From positions 146,823 to 210,822 of the forward strand of contig NZ_JASCIS010000011.1 in assembly GCF_029968015.1 (NCBI RefSeq): DNA of 64,000 bases, given 5' to 3'. Source of the DNA: Streptomyces luteolus. GTDB taxonomy: Bacteria; Actinomycetota; Actinomycetes; Streptomycetales; Streptomycetaceae. Both the position numbers and the translations under genes were made by a program. Positions 16,201 to 27,800 of this stretch are shown here, piece after piece (the stretch's first letter is position 1; each line of letters opens with the position of its first letter). The notes under the pieces are model-generated. The model saw nothing but the letters and a program-made list of their open reading frames with translations. It did no database searches and was not told the origin of the DNA.

Positions 16201-18835
16201 GGTTGGCGAGCGGGGTGCCGTACGGGACGGTGCGGCTGTTGACCGGTCCGGTACCGATCGGGTGGACGATCGACCAGATGGCAGCCTCGGTGGCGCCGCC
16301 GAGGCTGATCAGCTCGCAGTGGGGCAGTCGTCCACGGATCTGCTCGACGAGCGGGACGGGAATCCAGTCGCCGGACAGCAGGGCGAGCCGCAGCGCGGAC
16401 GGGGCGGGGCCGTCGCCGGACGCCAAGTAGCTGTCGAGCATCTGGAGTTGGGCCGGTACGGAGTTCCACAGCGTGACCCGGTGGCGGTCGGCGAGCTCGG
16501 CCCAGTGCGCCGGATCTCCGCGGCGGGCCGCGTCGGGGAGCACCAGACAGCCGCCGCGGGCCAACGGTCCGAAGATGTCATACACCGACAGGTCGAAGCC
16601 GAGCCCGGCAAGGCCGAGGACGCGGTCCTCGGGGCCGGTGGAGAAGCGCTGGTTGATGTCCATGACGGTGTTCACGGCCGCGCGATGGCTGATCATCACG
16701 CCCTTCGGCGCTCCGGTGGAGCCGGACGTGTAGATCACGTACGCCAGGTCGTCCGGAGCGACCCGCCGGTCACGCGCAGCCGGCCCGCCCGCCTGTGCCA
16801 TCGCTTCGTCGACCGGCACCACCCGTACACCGGCCGGCCAGTCCGTGGCGATCCACGGCTGGGTCAGCACGGTCGTCGCGCCCGCGTCGGTGAGCATGGA
16901 GTCCCGGCGCGCCGGTGGCTGGTCGGTGTCGATCGGCAGGTAGGCGGCGCCGGCAAGGAGGGTCCCGAGAACGGCGGCCACCTGCTCCCAGCCCTTGTCC
17001 ATGACCACAGCGACGATCCGGCCCGCAGGGTCGCCGTCAGCGGCGAGCGCCTCGGCCACGGCCTGGGCCCGGTCCATGAGTTGACGGTACGTCAGGACAG
17101 TGCTGCCCGAGATCACCGCCGTCCGCTCGGGTGCGGCCAGTGCCTGGGCGAGCACGCCTTCGTGCAGCAGCCGCTCCGGCAGCTCCAGCGCGGTGTCGTT
17201 GACCTGGGCCCGCCGGTCGAGCTGGGCAGGGGGCAGGGTCACCACGGATGCGGCGGTCCAGGGCTCGTCGGAGGCGGCCAGGCGTCGCACCGTGTCCTCG
17301 AAGGCGCGGAAGGCGTCCGCCGGTAGTCCTTCGGGCAGCGCGTCGACGCGTACGTCCCAGCCGAGCAGCAGGGCGTCGTCGTCCTCCATGACCTGGCAGT
17401 CGATCCAGACGTGCGGTGTGCGGCTGCAGCCGTAGACGATCTTGCCCTGCTTGAGGCGCGGCACATGGCGCGCCTCGGTGTCCGCTGTGCTCAGGCCGAC
17501 GGTACTGGTGAAGACGACCGGCATCAGCGCCGCATCCTGGCCGCTGCGCCTGGCGAGCTCGCGCAACACCTCTACGCCGGAGTACAGCTGATGGTCGAGG
17601 TCCTGCCAGAGCTGGGCCTGGGTGGCCGCCGCCCGTACGGCGAAGGGTGCCTCCGCCGAGCAGTCGACAGCGAGCAGCTCGACGGAGGTGAAGTCCCCCA
17701 CCAGGCCGGCGGTCTGCGGGTGCAGCGGCAGCCGGTTGAACATCGGCAGATTGAGGGTGAAGCGGGACTGGCCGCTCCACCGCCCGATGACTTCCGCGTA
17801 GGCCGTGAGCAGCGCGGAGGTGGGTGTGACGCCGCGCGCGGCGGCCCGGCGGCGGAACTCGGCCCATGCCTCGGGTTCCAACTCGGCCTGAAGGCGCTCG
17901 AAGCGCGGTGGACAGGGCGTCACGGTGTGTGAGCGCACGGGCAGGGTGGGCGAGGCGGGCAGCGGTACGGTCTCTGGGCTCTCCGGAAGGCCGTCCCCGG
18001 CGTCCCCGCTGTCCCGGCCATCCCCTCCGTGCCCTCCGTCCCCGCCCGGCAGCCTCCGCCACCAGTACTCCCGGTCGCGTTCGAACGCGGTGTCACGCAG
18101 CCGCCGTTCGGCCATCAGGTAGTCGCGGTATCCGATCTCCAGTGCCGGCAGGGGCAGGTCCGACCGCAGGCTGAGCTGCTCCAGTTCGCCAAGGAGGAGT
18201 TGGACGCTCGCGTAGTCGCAGATGAGCAGGTCGACCGAGAGGTGGATCACGGTGTGCTCGCTGGTCCTGGTGATCCGCAGGTCGTGCAACGGCCACTGGT
18301 CGGAGCGGTACTCACGCGCAGACAGCTCGGTGCGGATCCGCCGTACCGCCTGCTCCTGCTCGCCGGGTGCGGCCTCCCGCAGGTCGGTGATCCTGATCGG
18401 CTGCTCGGGGACCTGCGGCAACACCTGCTGGTAGCCGTCCGGGTGGACGATCGTGCGCAGGGCGTCGTGCCGCTCGACCAGCCGGTGCCAGGAGTCGGCC
18501 ACCCGCCGGGGGTCTACGGCGGGGAACCTCACCTCGACGTACGCCTCGCACCCCACGCCGCCGTACTGGTAGGCGGTACTCCGGCCGAGCAGGTAGGAGG
18601 ACTGCACGTCGGTGAGCGGGAATGGCTCGTGCCTGGCCTCCGGGTCCGCCGTCAGCTGCGACTGCGTCCCGGCGCGCCGCCGCAGCTCGTCAAGGACGGC
18701 CTGCTTGTGGTGCTTGAGCTGTTCGAGCCGGGCCTCCGTCAGCACGTTCCGGGGTGCCCGGTAGCGGAGCAGGCCGCCTTCCTCCCATAGCCGCACACCG
18801 ATGTTCTCAAGTTCACCGATGAGTTCGTGGACCAT
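13247..18835 (-). CDS. NRPS: TubC dock-Cy-A(MT)-PCP-TE, terminal cysteine module
   Basis: 1862 residues from ATG at 18835, which shares its A with the TGA of the first NRPS (TGATG). Residues 1-50 (LIGELENIGVRLWEEGGLLRYRAP) form a TubC-type docking domain. Cy domain about 70-480 with the heterocyclisation motif DLLICDYAS (about 202-210). A domain from about 555, with YTSGSTGAPKG near 700 and pocket residues (FDLSVYD, TLWNSVPA, LLSGDW, GGATEAAIW) that fit cysteine. A methyltransferase is embedded between A8 and A10 with an intact SAM motif VLEVGAGVGGTSTE (about 1212) and CANVLHN. PCP DDFFELGGDSLL near 1487. The TE from about 1555 has GYCMGG at about 1637, so the nucleophile is cysteine, and GDHFGC supplies histidine. 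The PchF-like architecture predicts an N-methyl-thiazolidine carboxylate released by hydrolysis. Start upstream of 18835 is rejected because it lies in the other NRPS. Confidence 0.92.
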   Translation of the reverse strand: MVHELIGELENIGVRLWEEGGLLRYRAPRNVLTEARLEQLKHHKQAVLDELRRRAGTQSQLTADPEARHEPFPLTDVQSSYLLGRSTAYQYGGVGCEAYVEVRFPAVDPRRVADSWHRLVERHDALRTIVHPDGYQQVLPQVPEQPIRITDLREAAPGEQEQAVRRIRTELSAREYRSDQWPLHDLRITRTSEHTVIHLSVDLLICDYASVQLLLGELEQLSLRSDLPLPALEIGYRDYLMAERRLRDTAFERDREYWWRRLPGGDGGHGGDGRDSGDAGDGLPESPETVPLPASPTLPVRSHTVTPCPPRFERLQAELEPEAWAEFRRRAAARGVTPTSALLTAYAEVIGRWSGQSRFTLNLPMFNRLPLHPQTAGLVGDFTSVELLAVDCSAEAPFAVRAAATQAQLWQDLDHQLYSGVEVLRELARRSGQDAALMPVVFTSTVGLSTADTEARHVPRLKQGKIVYGCSRTPHVWIDCQVMEDDDALLLGWDVRVDALPEGLPADAFRAFEDTVRRLAASDEPWTAASVVTLPPAQLDRRAQVNDTALELPERLLHEGVLAQALAAPERTAVISGSTVLTYRQLMDRAQAVAEALAADGDPAGRIVAVVMDKGWEQVAAVLGTLLAGAAYLPIDTDQPPARRDSMLTDAGATTVLTQPWIATDWPAGVRVVPVDEAMAQAGGPAARDRRVAPDDLAYVIYTSGSTGAPKGVMISHRAAVNTVMDINQRFSTGPEDRVLGLAGLGFDLSVYDIFGPLARGGCLVLPDAARRGDPAHWAELADRHRVTLWNSVPAQLQMLDSYLASGDGPAPSALRLALLSGDWIPVPLVEQIRGRLPHCELISLGGATEAAIWSIVHPIGTGPVNSRTVPYGTPLANQGWHVLDDQLRDCPDLTPGELYISGTGLALGYLGDEARTAERFVTRPGEGERLYRTGDLGRYLPDGTIELLGRVDDQVKIRGHRVEPAEVSAAAEAHPAVASAVTLVTGADPASRRLATFVTTVPTESARLTADGAATVAAATATGLEVSSTVDGELLAQLLELADEVALDSMARTLCEAGLFMGATESHTAEEAAAGLGAHHRHLRAVRRWLRALAGAGRLHHDPVTGRYAGLAAPDPATLERDWQHLEELGARLHYGTDLLRLIRTSSRHLPELLSGEEDPLRLLFPQGNLNVAEAAYRDNLVSRSLNRVAVAGLRELASAHRRPGPLRVLEVGAGVGGTSTELIPALDGLDVEYLFTDVSQFFLGEAQQRFQAYPWVRYGLFDVNTDPAAQGLAPNTFDVVLCANVLHNSKDAADVLRRLRELLVPGGWLVFMEATLERHPLLVSMEFIDGLSGGFTDLRQAADQTFLTREQWLGLLAEAGAEVPLCFPAPDDILSQAGQHLFFTRLKTDRTPLAGEELARHLADRLPEHMRPARLEILDEFPLSANGKIDRARLHRRLPEPTADRHGPAGAAEPTDELERRIAALWQQLLKAPQVGREDDFFELGGDSLLVARLVGRLRESEPAAAGVDWEHLLRQMLRRPTVAALAAYLRDAAQSPAGTVPHQPEDSAPAPTTLVGATADGPATVLVHDGSGTLMPYQSLLDEYRRRPASGPVIGLETGGQSRYLDTDPALLIRRLGGEYAQALLADGGRRFHVVGYCMGGLIATEVARALVEAGAEVESLTAISCYRPPFEVHEDLIAEYTFALSLGVEPALLGFPVDDGELGRAISAVLAVTPGVLGAGALAALDGEFAKVGAAFRDLSARRPEERLAAIGRAAELPDGARLSRQYQIFRHSLFAVTRYRPEPYAGDVTFLRHTGRYGFLPGLQEDMSNYWQRVCLGELRIRDIPGDHFGCITGPRAEVVRDLLADSAAGVAVEGAS

Positions 18836-21800
18836 CACAGGCTGCCGTCCTCCATTTCTTGGGCCTCGAAGTGGAGGCGTTCGATGAGCGTGGCGAGCCC
18901 GGCGATCGTCGGGTCGCTCAGAAGTTGCCGCAGGGAGATCTCGCCGCCGAACCGGTCGCGTACCAGCCGGACCAGGCGGGTGGCCTGGAGGCTGTCGCCG
19001 CCCAGCTCGAAGAAGGTGGCGTTCCGGGGTACCGCGGGCACCCCGAGCAGAGTGGTCCACAGGGCGGCGAGCGAAGTCTCCAGCGGAGTGCGCGGCGCCC
19101 CACCGTCACCCGGCGCGAGCGTGACCTCGTCGGCGGGCGGAGTGAGCCGGGCGTGGTCGACCTTGCCGTTACTCGTCAACGGCAAAGCGTCGAGCAGGGT
19201 GAGGCCGGACGGCTGTGCGTGGCGTGGCAGCCGGTCGGCCAGGTGCCCCTGGACGGCTTCCAGGTCCAGGGCCGGGTCGCCGGTGGCGACGAAGGCGTGC
19301 AGCCGTAGGCGGCCCCGCTTGCCGACCGGCACGACGACGCAACTCCGGATGGCGGGGTGGGTGGTGAGGGTGGCTTCGACTTCGGCGGGTTCGAGGCGGT
19401 GGCCGTTGATTTTGAGTTGCCGGTCCATGCGGCCGAGGAATTCCAGGGTGCCGTCCGGCCAGTAGCGCCCCAAGTCGCCCGTGCGGTACCAGCGTTCGCC
19501 GTCGTGGAGGACAAACTTCTCCGCCGTACGGTCGGAATCGCCCCGGTATCCGCGAGCCACACCCGCACCGCCGATCCACAGCTCACCGGACACCCAGTCC
19601 GGGCAGTCGTGCCCCGAGGGGGAGACCACCCGGAATCGCTGGTTGCGCAGCGGCCGACCGTACGGGACGGATGTCCAGTGTTCGGGGATCTCGGTGACTT
19701 CGTGGAAGTTCGACCAGATCGAGGCTTCGGTGGCGCCGCCGAGCGCGATGACCCGGCAGTCGGGCACATGGTCCGCGAGGCGTGCTGTGAGATCCAGCGG
19801 GACCCAGTCGCCCGACAGCAGGGCCAGTCGCAGTGGTGCGGTCAGGCCGCCCGGCCCGGGGCCCGCGGCGGTGAGCAGCATGTCGAGGAGCATGGGCACG
19901 CTGTTCCACACCGTCACGCCATGCCGGCGGGCAAGCTCCAACCACGCCTCAGCATCCCGCCGCTGCTCTTCCGCCGGAAGTACGAGCGCTCCGCCCGCAC
20001 CGAGCAGACCGAACACGTCCCAGACCGACAGATCGAAGTCCAGCGCCGACACCGCCAGCACCCGGTCCTCGGGACCGACCGCGAAGCGCTCGTTGACATC
20101 TCGTACGGTATTCAGCGCAGCCCCATGCGTGACCTCCACACCCTTCGGGACCCCCGTCGAACCCGACGTGAAGATCACGTACGCCAGCGCATCTCCGGTC
20201 ACCTCCACCGGTTCGTTCAGCGGCTCGTGCGTCACGCACTCCGGCACCGACAACACCGTCACACCGGCGAGTCCACCGTCCTGCTCCTCGGCCAAGAGCA
20301 GCCGTACGTCCGCGTCCTGGAGCGTGCGCGCCCGCCGGCTCACCGGCTGGTCGGGCCCGATGGGCAGATAGGCGGCCCCCGAGGCCAGGACGCCCAGCAC
20401 GGCGGCGATCTGGTCCGGCCCCTTCGGCAAGGTCACCCCCACCACCTCCGACGGCCCCACCCCGTACGCCCGCAACGCCCCCGCCACACCCAGCGCACGA
20501 CCGGCCAACTCGCCATAACTCATCGCCCCGTCCCCACCCCAGCGCAGCGCACACCGCCCGGGATCAGACACCGCACGCTCGAAGAACGCCTCGTGCAACC
20601 CACCCCAAGCCACTGGCCCCGACGTGGAGTTGACCGCCCGCCGCACTTCACGCTGCTCCACCGGCAGCAACTCCGGTACCGGCCCCTCCCAGTCCGAGAC
20701 CGCCAGCCACTCCAGCAACCGCCCATGGGCATCGAACATCGCGTCGAGCACACCGGCCGGGAACAACTCCTCCACCGCATCCCAGGTGAGCAACAGGCCG
20801 CCGTCGCGGGCCATGACCTGCTCGTCCAGCCACACCTGTGGTGTCTGCGACACGCTCCACACCGGTCGGCGCAGCCGGTCGCTGAGCTGGTCGGCCACGC
20901 CGAGAGCGCTGGTGAACACCACGGGCAGGATGGCCTCGGACGCCGAGTCCGGCCCCGCGTGCTCCCGGAGCAGCCCGAGGACCTCGGCGCCCCGGTGGTC
21001 GAGATCCTCCCCCAGCCGCTGCTGAGTCCGTCGTACTCGGTCCGCGAACGTCTCGTCCGGTACGGGCTCCTGAGCCACCGGCAGCAAGGAGGTGAAGTCG
21101 CCGAGCACCCGCCCGATGTCGGGGTGTACATCGCGACGGTCGAACAGGGTGAGTGCCACGGTCAGCCGCCGCTGCTCGCTCCAGATCCCAAGGACCTCGG
21201 CGTAGCAGGCGAGCAGCACGGCGGACGGCGTGCAGCCGGCCTGCCGGGCCCGTGCTTGCAGCGCACGCCAGCGCTCGGGTTCCAGCCAGGTCTCGCGGCG
21301 GACGAAGCGCGGCCGCGCGAGGGCCGCCGGATCGGTGGCGAGCGGAAGTGCCGGCGGCGGCGGAAGGCCGGGCAGCCGCTGCTGCCAGTACTGGCGGGAC
21401 CGTTCGAGTTCGGCGCTCGGGGGCCGGACCTGGCACATGTAGTCGCGGAAGGACAACTCGACGGGTGGCAGGGCGGCTTCGGGGTCGCGGTACAGCTGGT
21501 CGAGCTCGGAGAAGACGGTCATCATGCTCAGCCCGTCGACCAGCAGGTAGTCCAGGCCGACGCCGACCCGGGCGCGGTCACCCGCACGACGGACCACACG
21601 TACGTCGAACAGCGGCCATACGGACGGATCGAGGACCTGGTGCGACATGTCCGCCCGCAGTGCGGCCAGAGCCGTCTCCTCCGCAGCCTCCTCAGCCTCC
21701 TCATCCGACCCGTACGTCTCGGCCGCTTCGGTCACCGGGATGACGAAGCGCGGCACCTGGGGCAGGATCCGCTGAAAGCCGTCCTCGTCGAACACGGCCC

Positions 21801-24800
21801 GCAGCATCTCGTGCCGCTCGATCAGCCGGTTCCACGCCTCCTCCAGACGGGCCGGATCGAAGTCGGTCTCGTCGAACTCGCAGTAGTAGTACGAGCCGAC
21901 GCCGCCGAGGGTGAAGGCCGGAGACCGGCCGACCCAGTAGGCACGTTGCAGGTCGGTCGGCGGGAACGGCTCGTGCCGGTGCGCCGGGTCCGCCAGGACG
22001 CCCTGGGACTCCGGGACCTGTGCGGGGGGTGTCCCGAGCGTCAGCCCGGCGGCGAATCCCGCGAGCTGCGGCGTCCTGAACAGACCGCTGATCTCGGCGC
22101 CCGTGACGCCCGCCACGCGCAGCCGGCCGACGACCTGGGTGGCGAGCAGCGAGTCACCGCCCAGTGCGAAGAAGTCCGCGTCGCGGGTCGGTTCGGCCAC
22201 CCCTAGCACGTCGGACCAGACTGCCCCCACCAGCCGCTCGGCCGGTGTGCGCGGCGCTTCTCCCTGCTCGCCGGTCCCACCGGGTCGGGCGGCGGGTACC
22301 AGGGCGGCGAGCCTGGCGTGGTCGACCTTTCCGTTGGCCGTCAGCGGCAGCTCGTCCAGCGGCGTGATGACCTCGGGTACGGCGTGCCGGGGCAGCCGCT
22401 CGGCCAGGAACTCCCGCAACTCGGCGGGGGTGGTCGAGCGGATGGCCTGCACGGTGTACGCCAGCAGACGTCGCCTCGACCCAGTGCCACCGGCAAGGAC
22501 CACCGCTCGCTGGATGGCGGGGTGGGTGGTGAGGGTGGCTTCGACTTCGGCGGGTTCGAGGCGGTGGCCGTTGATTTTGAGCTGGCGGTCCATACGGCCG
22601 AGGAATTCCAGGGTTCCGTCCGGCCAGTAGCGCCCCAAATCGCCGGTGCGATACCAGCGTTCGCCGTCATAGCGGACGAACTTCTCCGCCGTACGGTCGG
22701 CGTCGCCCCGGTATCCGCGCGCCACACCCGCGCCGCCGATCCACAGCTCACCGGACACCCAGTCCGGGCAGTCCTGACCGGAGGGGGAAACCACCCGGAA
22801 TCGCTGATTGCGCAGCGGCCGACCGTACGGGACGGATGTCCAGTGTTCGGGGATCTCCGCCACTTCGTGGAAGTTCGACCAGATCGAGGCTTCGGTGGCA
22901 CCGCCGAGCGCGATGACCCGACAGTCGGGCACATGACTTGTCAGGCGGGTCCGCATATCCAGCGGAACCCAGTCGCCCGACAGCAGGGCCAGTCGCAGTG
23001 GTGCGGCCAGGCCACCGGGTCCGGGTCCGGCGGCGGTGAGCAGCATGTCGAGAAGCATCGGCACGCTGTTCCACACCGTCACACCGTGCCGGTGAGCGAG
23101 CTCCAACCACGCCTCAGCGTCCCGCCGTTGCTCCTCTGCGGGCAGTACGAGCGCGCCACCGGCGCCGAGCAGACCGAACACGTCCCAGACCGACAGATCG
23201 AAGTCGAGGGCCGACACCGCCAGCACCCGGTCCTCAGCGCCGACGGCGAAGCGCTCATTGACGTCTCGAACAGTGTTCAGCGCCGCCTCGTGCGTGATCT
23301 CCACACCCTTCGGGACCCCCGTCGAACCCGACGTGTAGATCACGTACGCGAGCGCGTCGCCAGTCGCCTTCACCGGTTCGGCGAGCGGTACGTACTCGGC
23401 GCACTCCGCCATCGACAGCACTGTCAAGTCGGCGGGTGCATCGTGTGGTTCGGCCAGGAGGAGTCGTACGTCGGCGTCCCGAAGCATGCGCGCCCGCCGG
23501 CTCGCCGGCTGATCGGGCCCGACGGGCAGATAGGCGGCCCCGGCGGCCAGGACGCCCAGCACGGCGGCGATCTGGTCCGGCCCCTTCGGCAGAGTCACCC
23601 CCACCACCTCCGACGGCCCCACCCCATGCGCACGCAACGCCCCCGCCACACCCAGCGCACGACCGGCCAACTCGCCGTAACTCATCCCCCCGTCAACGCC
23701 CCAGCGCAGCGCACACCGCCCAGGATCAGACACCGCACGCTCGAAGAACGCCTCGTGCAACCCACCCCAAGCCACCCGCCCCGACGTGGAGTTGACCGCC
23801 CGCCGCACTTCACGCTGCTCCACCGGCAGCAACTCCGGTACCGGCCCCTCCCAGTCCGAGTCCGCCAGCCACTCCAGCAACCGCCCATGCGCATCGAACA
23901 TCGCGTCGAGCACACCGGCCGGGAACAACTCCTCCACCGCATCCCAGTCGTAGTGCAGGCCGTGCGGCGAGTCGTAGACCTGGTTGTCGAGCCAGGTCTG
24001 GGGTGTCTGCGAGACGCCCCAGATCCGGGGCAGCAGCCACCGTGACAGGTCGAGGGAGAGATCGCGCGGCGTCCCCAGCGCGCTGGTGAACACCACGGGC
24101 ATGGCCCGTTCGGCGACGCCCTCGGTCCGCGCCAGTTCGCGGGAGACCCGTACGGCGGACCAGGCCCGGTGGTTGAGGTCCTGCCCCATGCGGTGGTGGA
24201 GGCGGCGCGCGCGGTCGAGGAAGCCGGATCCGGGCTCCGGCTGGTAGGCGACGAGCAGCAGCGAGGTGAAGTCGCCGACGATGTCGTCGACCGAAGGGTG
24301 GACGTCCCGGCGGTCGAACAGGGTGAGGTTGACAGTGAGGTCCCGCCGGGCGCTCCACGTCCCAAGGACCTCGGCGTAACAGGCGAGCAGTACGGCGGAC
24401 GGCGTGAGCCCGTGCGCCCTGGCCCGCTCGGTGACGGCCTGCCAGCGTTCTGCCGGGAGCAGCCCCGACCGGCGAACGAACCGTGGCCCGCTCAGCTCGG
24501 ACGGCCGTACGGCGAGAGGTAGTTGAGGGGTCGGCGGCAGCTCGCCCAGCCTGGCCTTCCAGTACTCCTCGGCCGTCTCCAACTCGGCGGTGGACGGCAC
24601 CACTTGGAGCAGGTAGTCACGGAACGACAGGTCGGTCTTCGGGAGTACGGCGTCCGGGTCCCAGTAGAGCCGCTCCAGCTCGGACAGGACGATCATCATG
24701 CTTCGGCCGTCAAGGACGATGTTCTCCAGGCTCACGCCGAGCCGTACGCGCTGCTGCCCGTCCCGCCGGTAGACGACGGCCCGCATGTCCACGAGCGGCC

Positions 24801-27800
24801 ACGCGGACGGGTCGCGGACCTGGTGCGACATGTCCTTCCGCAGTGCGGCCAGAGCCGTCGCCTCCGCAGCCTCCGCATCCGCCCCGTACGTCTCGTCCGT
24901 CTCGTCCGTCTCGTACGTCTCGTCCGTCTCGTACGTCTCGTCCGTCTCGTACGTCTCGTCCGTCTCGGTCACCGGGATGACGAAGCGCGGGACCTGAGGC
25001 AGGATCCGCTGAAAGCCGTCCTCGTCGAACACGGCCCGCAGCATCTCGTGCCGCTCGATCAGCCGGTTCCACGCCTCCTCCAGACGGGCCAGGTCGAGGC
25101 CCGTGCCGTCGAACTCCGTGTAGTAGTGCGCGCCGACGCCGCCGAGCGGCAGGCCCGCGGCCCGGCCCGTCCAGTAGGCCCGTTGCACGTCCGTGGGCGG
25201 GAACGGTTCGTGGCGGTGCCCGGGATCGGCGACGACGGCGACCTCCCCGGTCGGCTGGGCCGGGGTCACCGCGTGGGCGAGGTCCTTCAGCACGGAGGAG
25301 GTGAAGAGGGCGGACAGCTCCACGGCGAACCCGTCCGCCCGCAGCCGGCTGACCAGCCGGGTGGCAAGCAGCGAGTCACCACCGAGGCGGAAGAAGTCCT
25401 GGTCGCGGCCGACCCATGGGATGCCCAGCACCTGGCACCAGGCGGCGGCGAGCGCGGCCTCCACCGGACCGCGTGGCGGCTCGACGAACTTGGACGCCAC
25501 CGGTCCGGATGTCGGCAGTGCGCGTACCAGCGCGGCGCGATCCACCTTGCCGTTGGCCGTGACGGGTAGCGCCAGGGCGCCGAAGACCTGGTCGGGGACC
25601 AGCGGGGCGGGCAGCCTGGCCGCCAGCCACTCCCGGACGGTGTCACCGGCCGGCAGCCCCGCTTCCGTGGCTCGGGTGGCCGCCAACAGCACTTGCCCGC
25701 CGGTCAGTTGACGAGCCGGGTCCGGATCGAAGCCGTTGCCGGAGAACAGCCGCTGCCACTCGGGGGCCGCGAGCAGCGGGCTTCGCCGCTCCCGCCGCAG
25801 CGCGTCGAGGCGGGTGAAGCCCCTGGCCGGCAGGGCGGCGGCGATGAGTGCCAGCGGCGTCGGCTCGGTCCGCTCCACCGCAAGGAAGCGGCCACCGGGT
25901 GCGAGCAGCAGCACCGCGAGGCCGGGACCGACAGCAGGGTCGGAGAAGGCGTGCAGCGTGTTGCCGGCCACCACCGCGTCGAAGCGGGCCAGGAGGTCGG
26001 ACGGCACCAGATGGTCCGTCAACTGCCGGTACACGAAGGGCAATCCGGCCAGCAGTTCGGCGGCCGTGCTCAGCCGGGCCGCGGACTCGTCGAGCACCGT
26101 CCAGCGGTACTGCTGCCCGGGAGCGGCGGAGTCGGCGAGCAGTCGTGCGGTGCGGGCACTGCCCGCCCCCAGTACGGCGATCTCCAGCCGGGCCGTCGGT
26201 TGAGTACGGGGCACGGCCGACAGCTCGGCGGCCAGCGCCGCCGACACGCGGTCCGCTCCCGGCATGCCGGCGGCGAGTGCGTCGGGGGCGAGGACGGGAT
26301 CGTCGAGCAGGACGAGCGGGTCGAGCTCTCCGCATACGATCGCGGCCAGCTCCTCGGCCCGCTGGGCCAGCCGTCCGGCGGCGGGTTCAAGCCGCCCGCC
26401 GGCCAGGTCGTCCGCCAGGGCCCGCCGGGCCGACGGCAGCGACACGGCGGACAGGCGCGGGCCGGCGGCATAGCCCTCCGGCCCGGCGGCCAGGACCCGC
26501 CGGGCCGCCAGCCAGTCGAACCAGAGCCGCAGCAGCGGCTGCCACTCGGCCGGTGCACCCCAGCGCCCCGCCAGCACCTCCAGGGACTCCGGTGTCGCGG
26601 ACACGCCCGCCCGTTCGGCCGCGAGGTGGCCCAGTACCGATTCGACGAGCCGCGCCTCGGGGTCGCGTTCGGCCTGGGCCGGCCACGACTCCTCCGGGTC
26701 CGCCGTGCCGTCCGCTCGTGCCTGAAGCGGCAGCAGAGCACCGGCCCGTGGGGCAGGCGTGGCCACCGCTACCAGCCTCTTGGTTCGCTCGCCGACGGCG
26801 GCGACCACGCAGCGGCCGATCGCGGGGTGGTTCCGGAGCACGGCCTCGACCTCGCCGGGCTCGGTCCGCATACCGTGGATCTTGACCTGCTGATCGATCC
26901 GGCCGAGGAACTCCAGGGTGCCGTCCGGCCAGTACCGCCCTCGGTCACCCGTCCGGTACCAGCGGATTCCCTCGTCCGTGACGAACTTCCTCCCCGTCAG
27001 CGCGGGATCGCCGAGGTAGCCGGTGGCGACTCCGGCACCACCGATCCACAGCTCGCCGGACACCCAGTCGGGGCAGTCGTGCCCGGAAGGTGAGACCACC
27101 CGGAATCGCTGGTTGCGCAGCGGCCGACCGTACGGGACGGAGGTCCAGTGCTCGGGCACCTCGGTCACCTCGCACAGGTTCGACCAGATCGAGGCTTCGG
27201 TGGCACCGCCGAGGGCGACGAACCGGCAGCCCTTGCCGCTCAGTTCGGCCAGTCGGCCGGGCAGGTCGAGCCCGATCCAGTCGCCGGACACCAGCGCGAT
27301 CCGGAGGTGTCCGCGCAGCGCGCCATCCGGCCGGGCGGTTGCCTCGGTGAGGAGCATGTCGAGCAGGACGGGCACCGAGTTCCACACGGTCACGCGGTGC
27401 GCGGCGATCAGCTCGGCCCAGGCGCCGGGGTCGCGTCGTCGCTCCTCGCTCACAAGGACCAGTGCGCCGCCGGCCGACAGGGTGCCGAAGACGTCGTAGA
27501 CGGACAGGTCGAAGTCGAGAGCTGACACCGCGAGCACTCGGTCCTCGGGACCGACGCTGAAGCGCTCGTTGATGTCGTCGACCGTGTTGACGGCCGCGCC
27601 ATGGGCGATAGACACGCCCTTCGGCTCGCCCGTGGTCCCCGAAGTGAAGATCACGTACGCCGTCGCGTCCGCCGCCACCTCCACGGGCGCGGTCAGCGGC
27701 CGGTGTTCGCAGGCCGCCCCGATGTCAAGGGCCGAGATCTCCGCCGGCAGCTCCGGCCGGTCGGCGCCGTCGCCCGCATCGACAAGGACCCGCTGGACGC

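Noticed and set aside
24889..24969. Short regular repeats considered as a CRISPR array
   Set aside because: Units are 9 bp, contiguous, without spacers, and lie in frame inside an NRPS gene.
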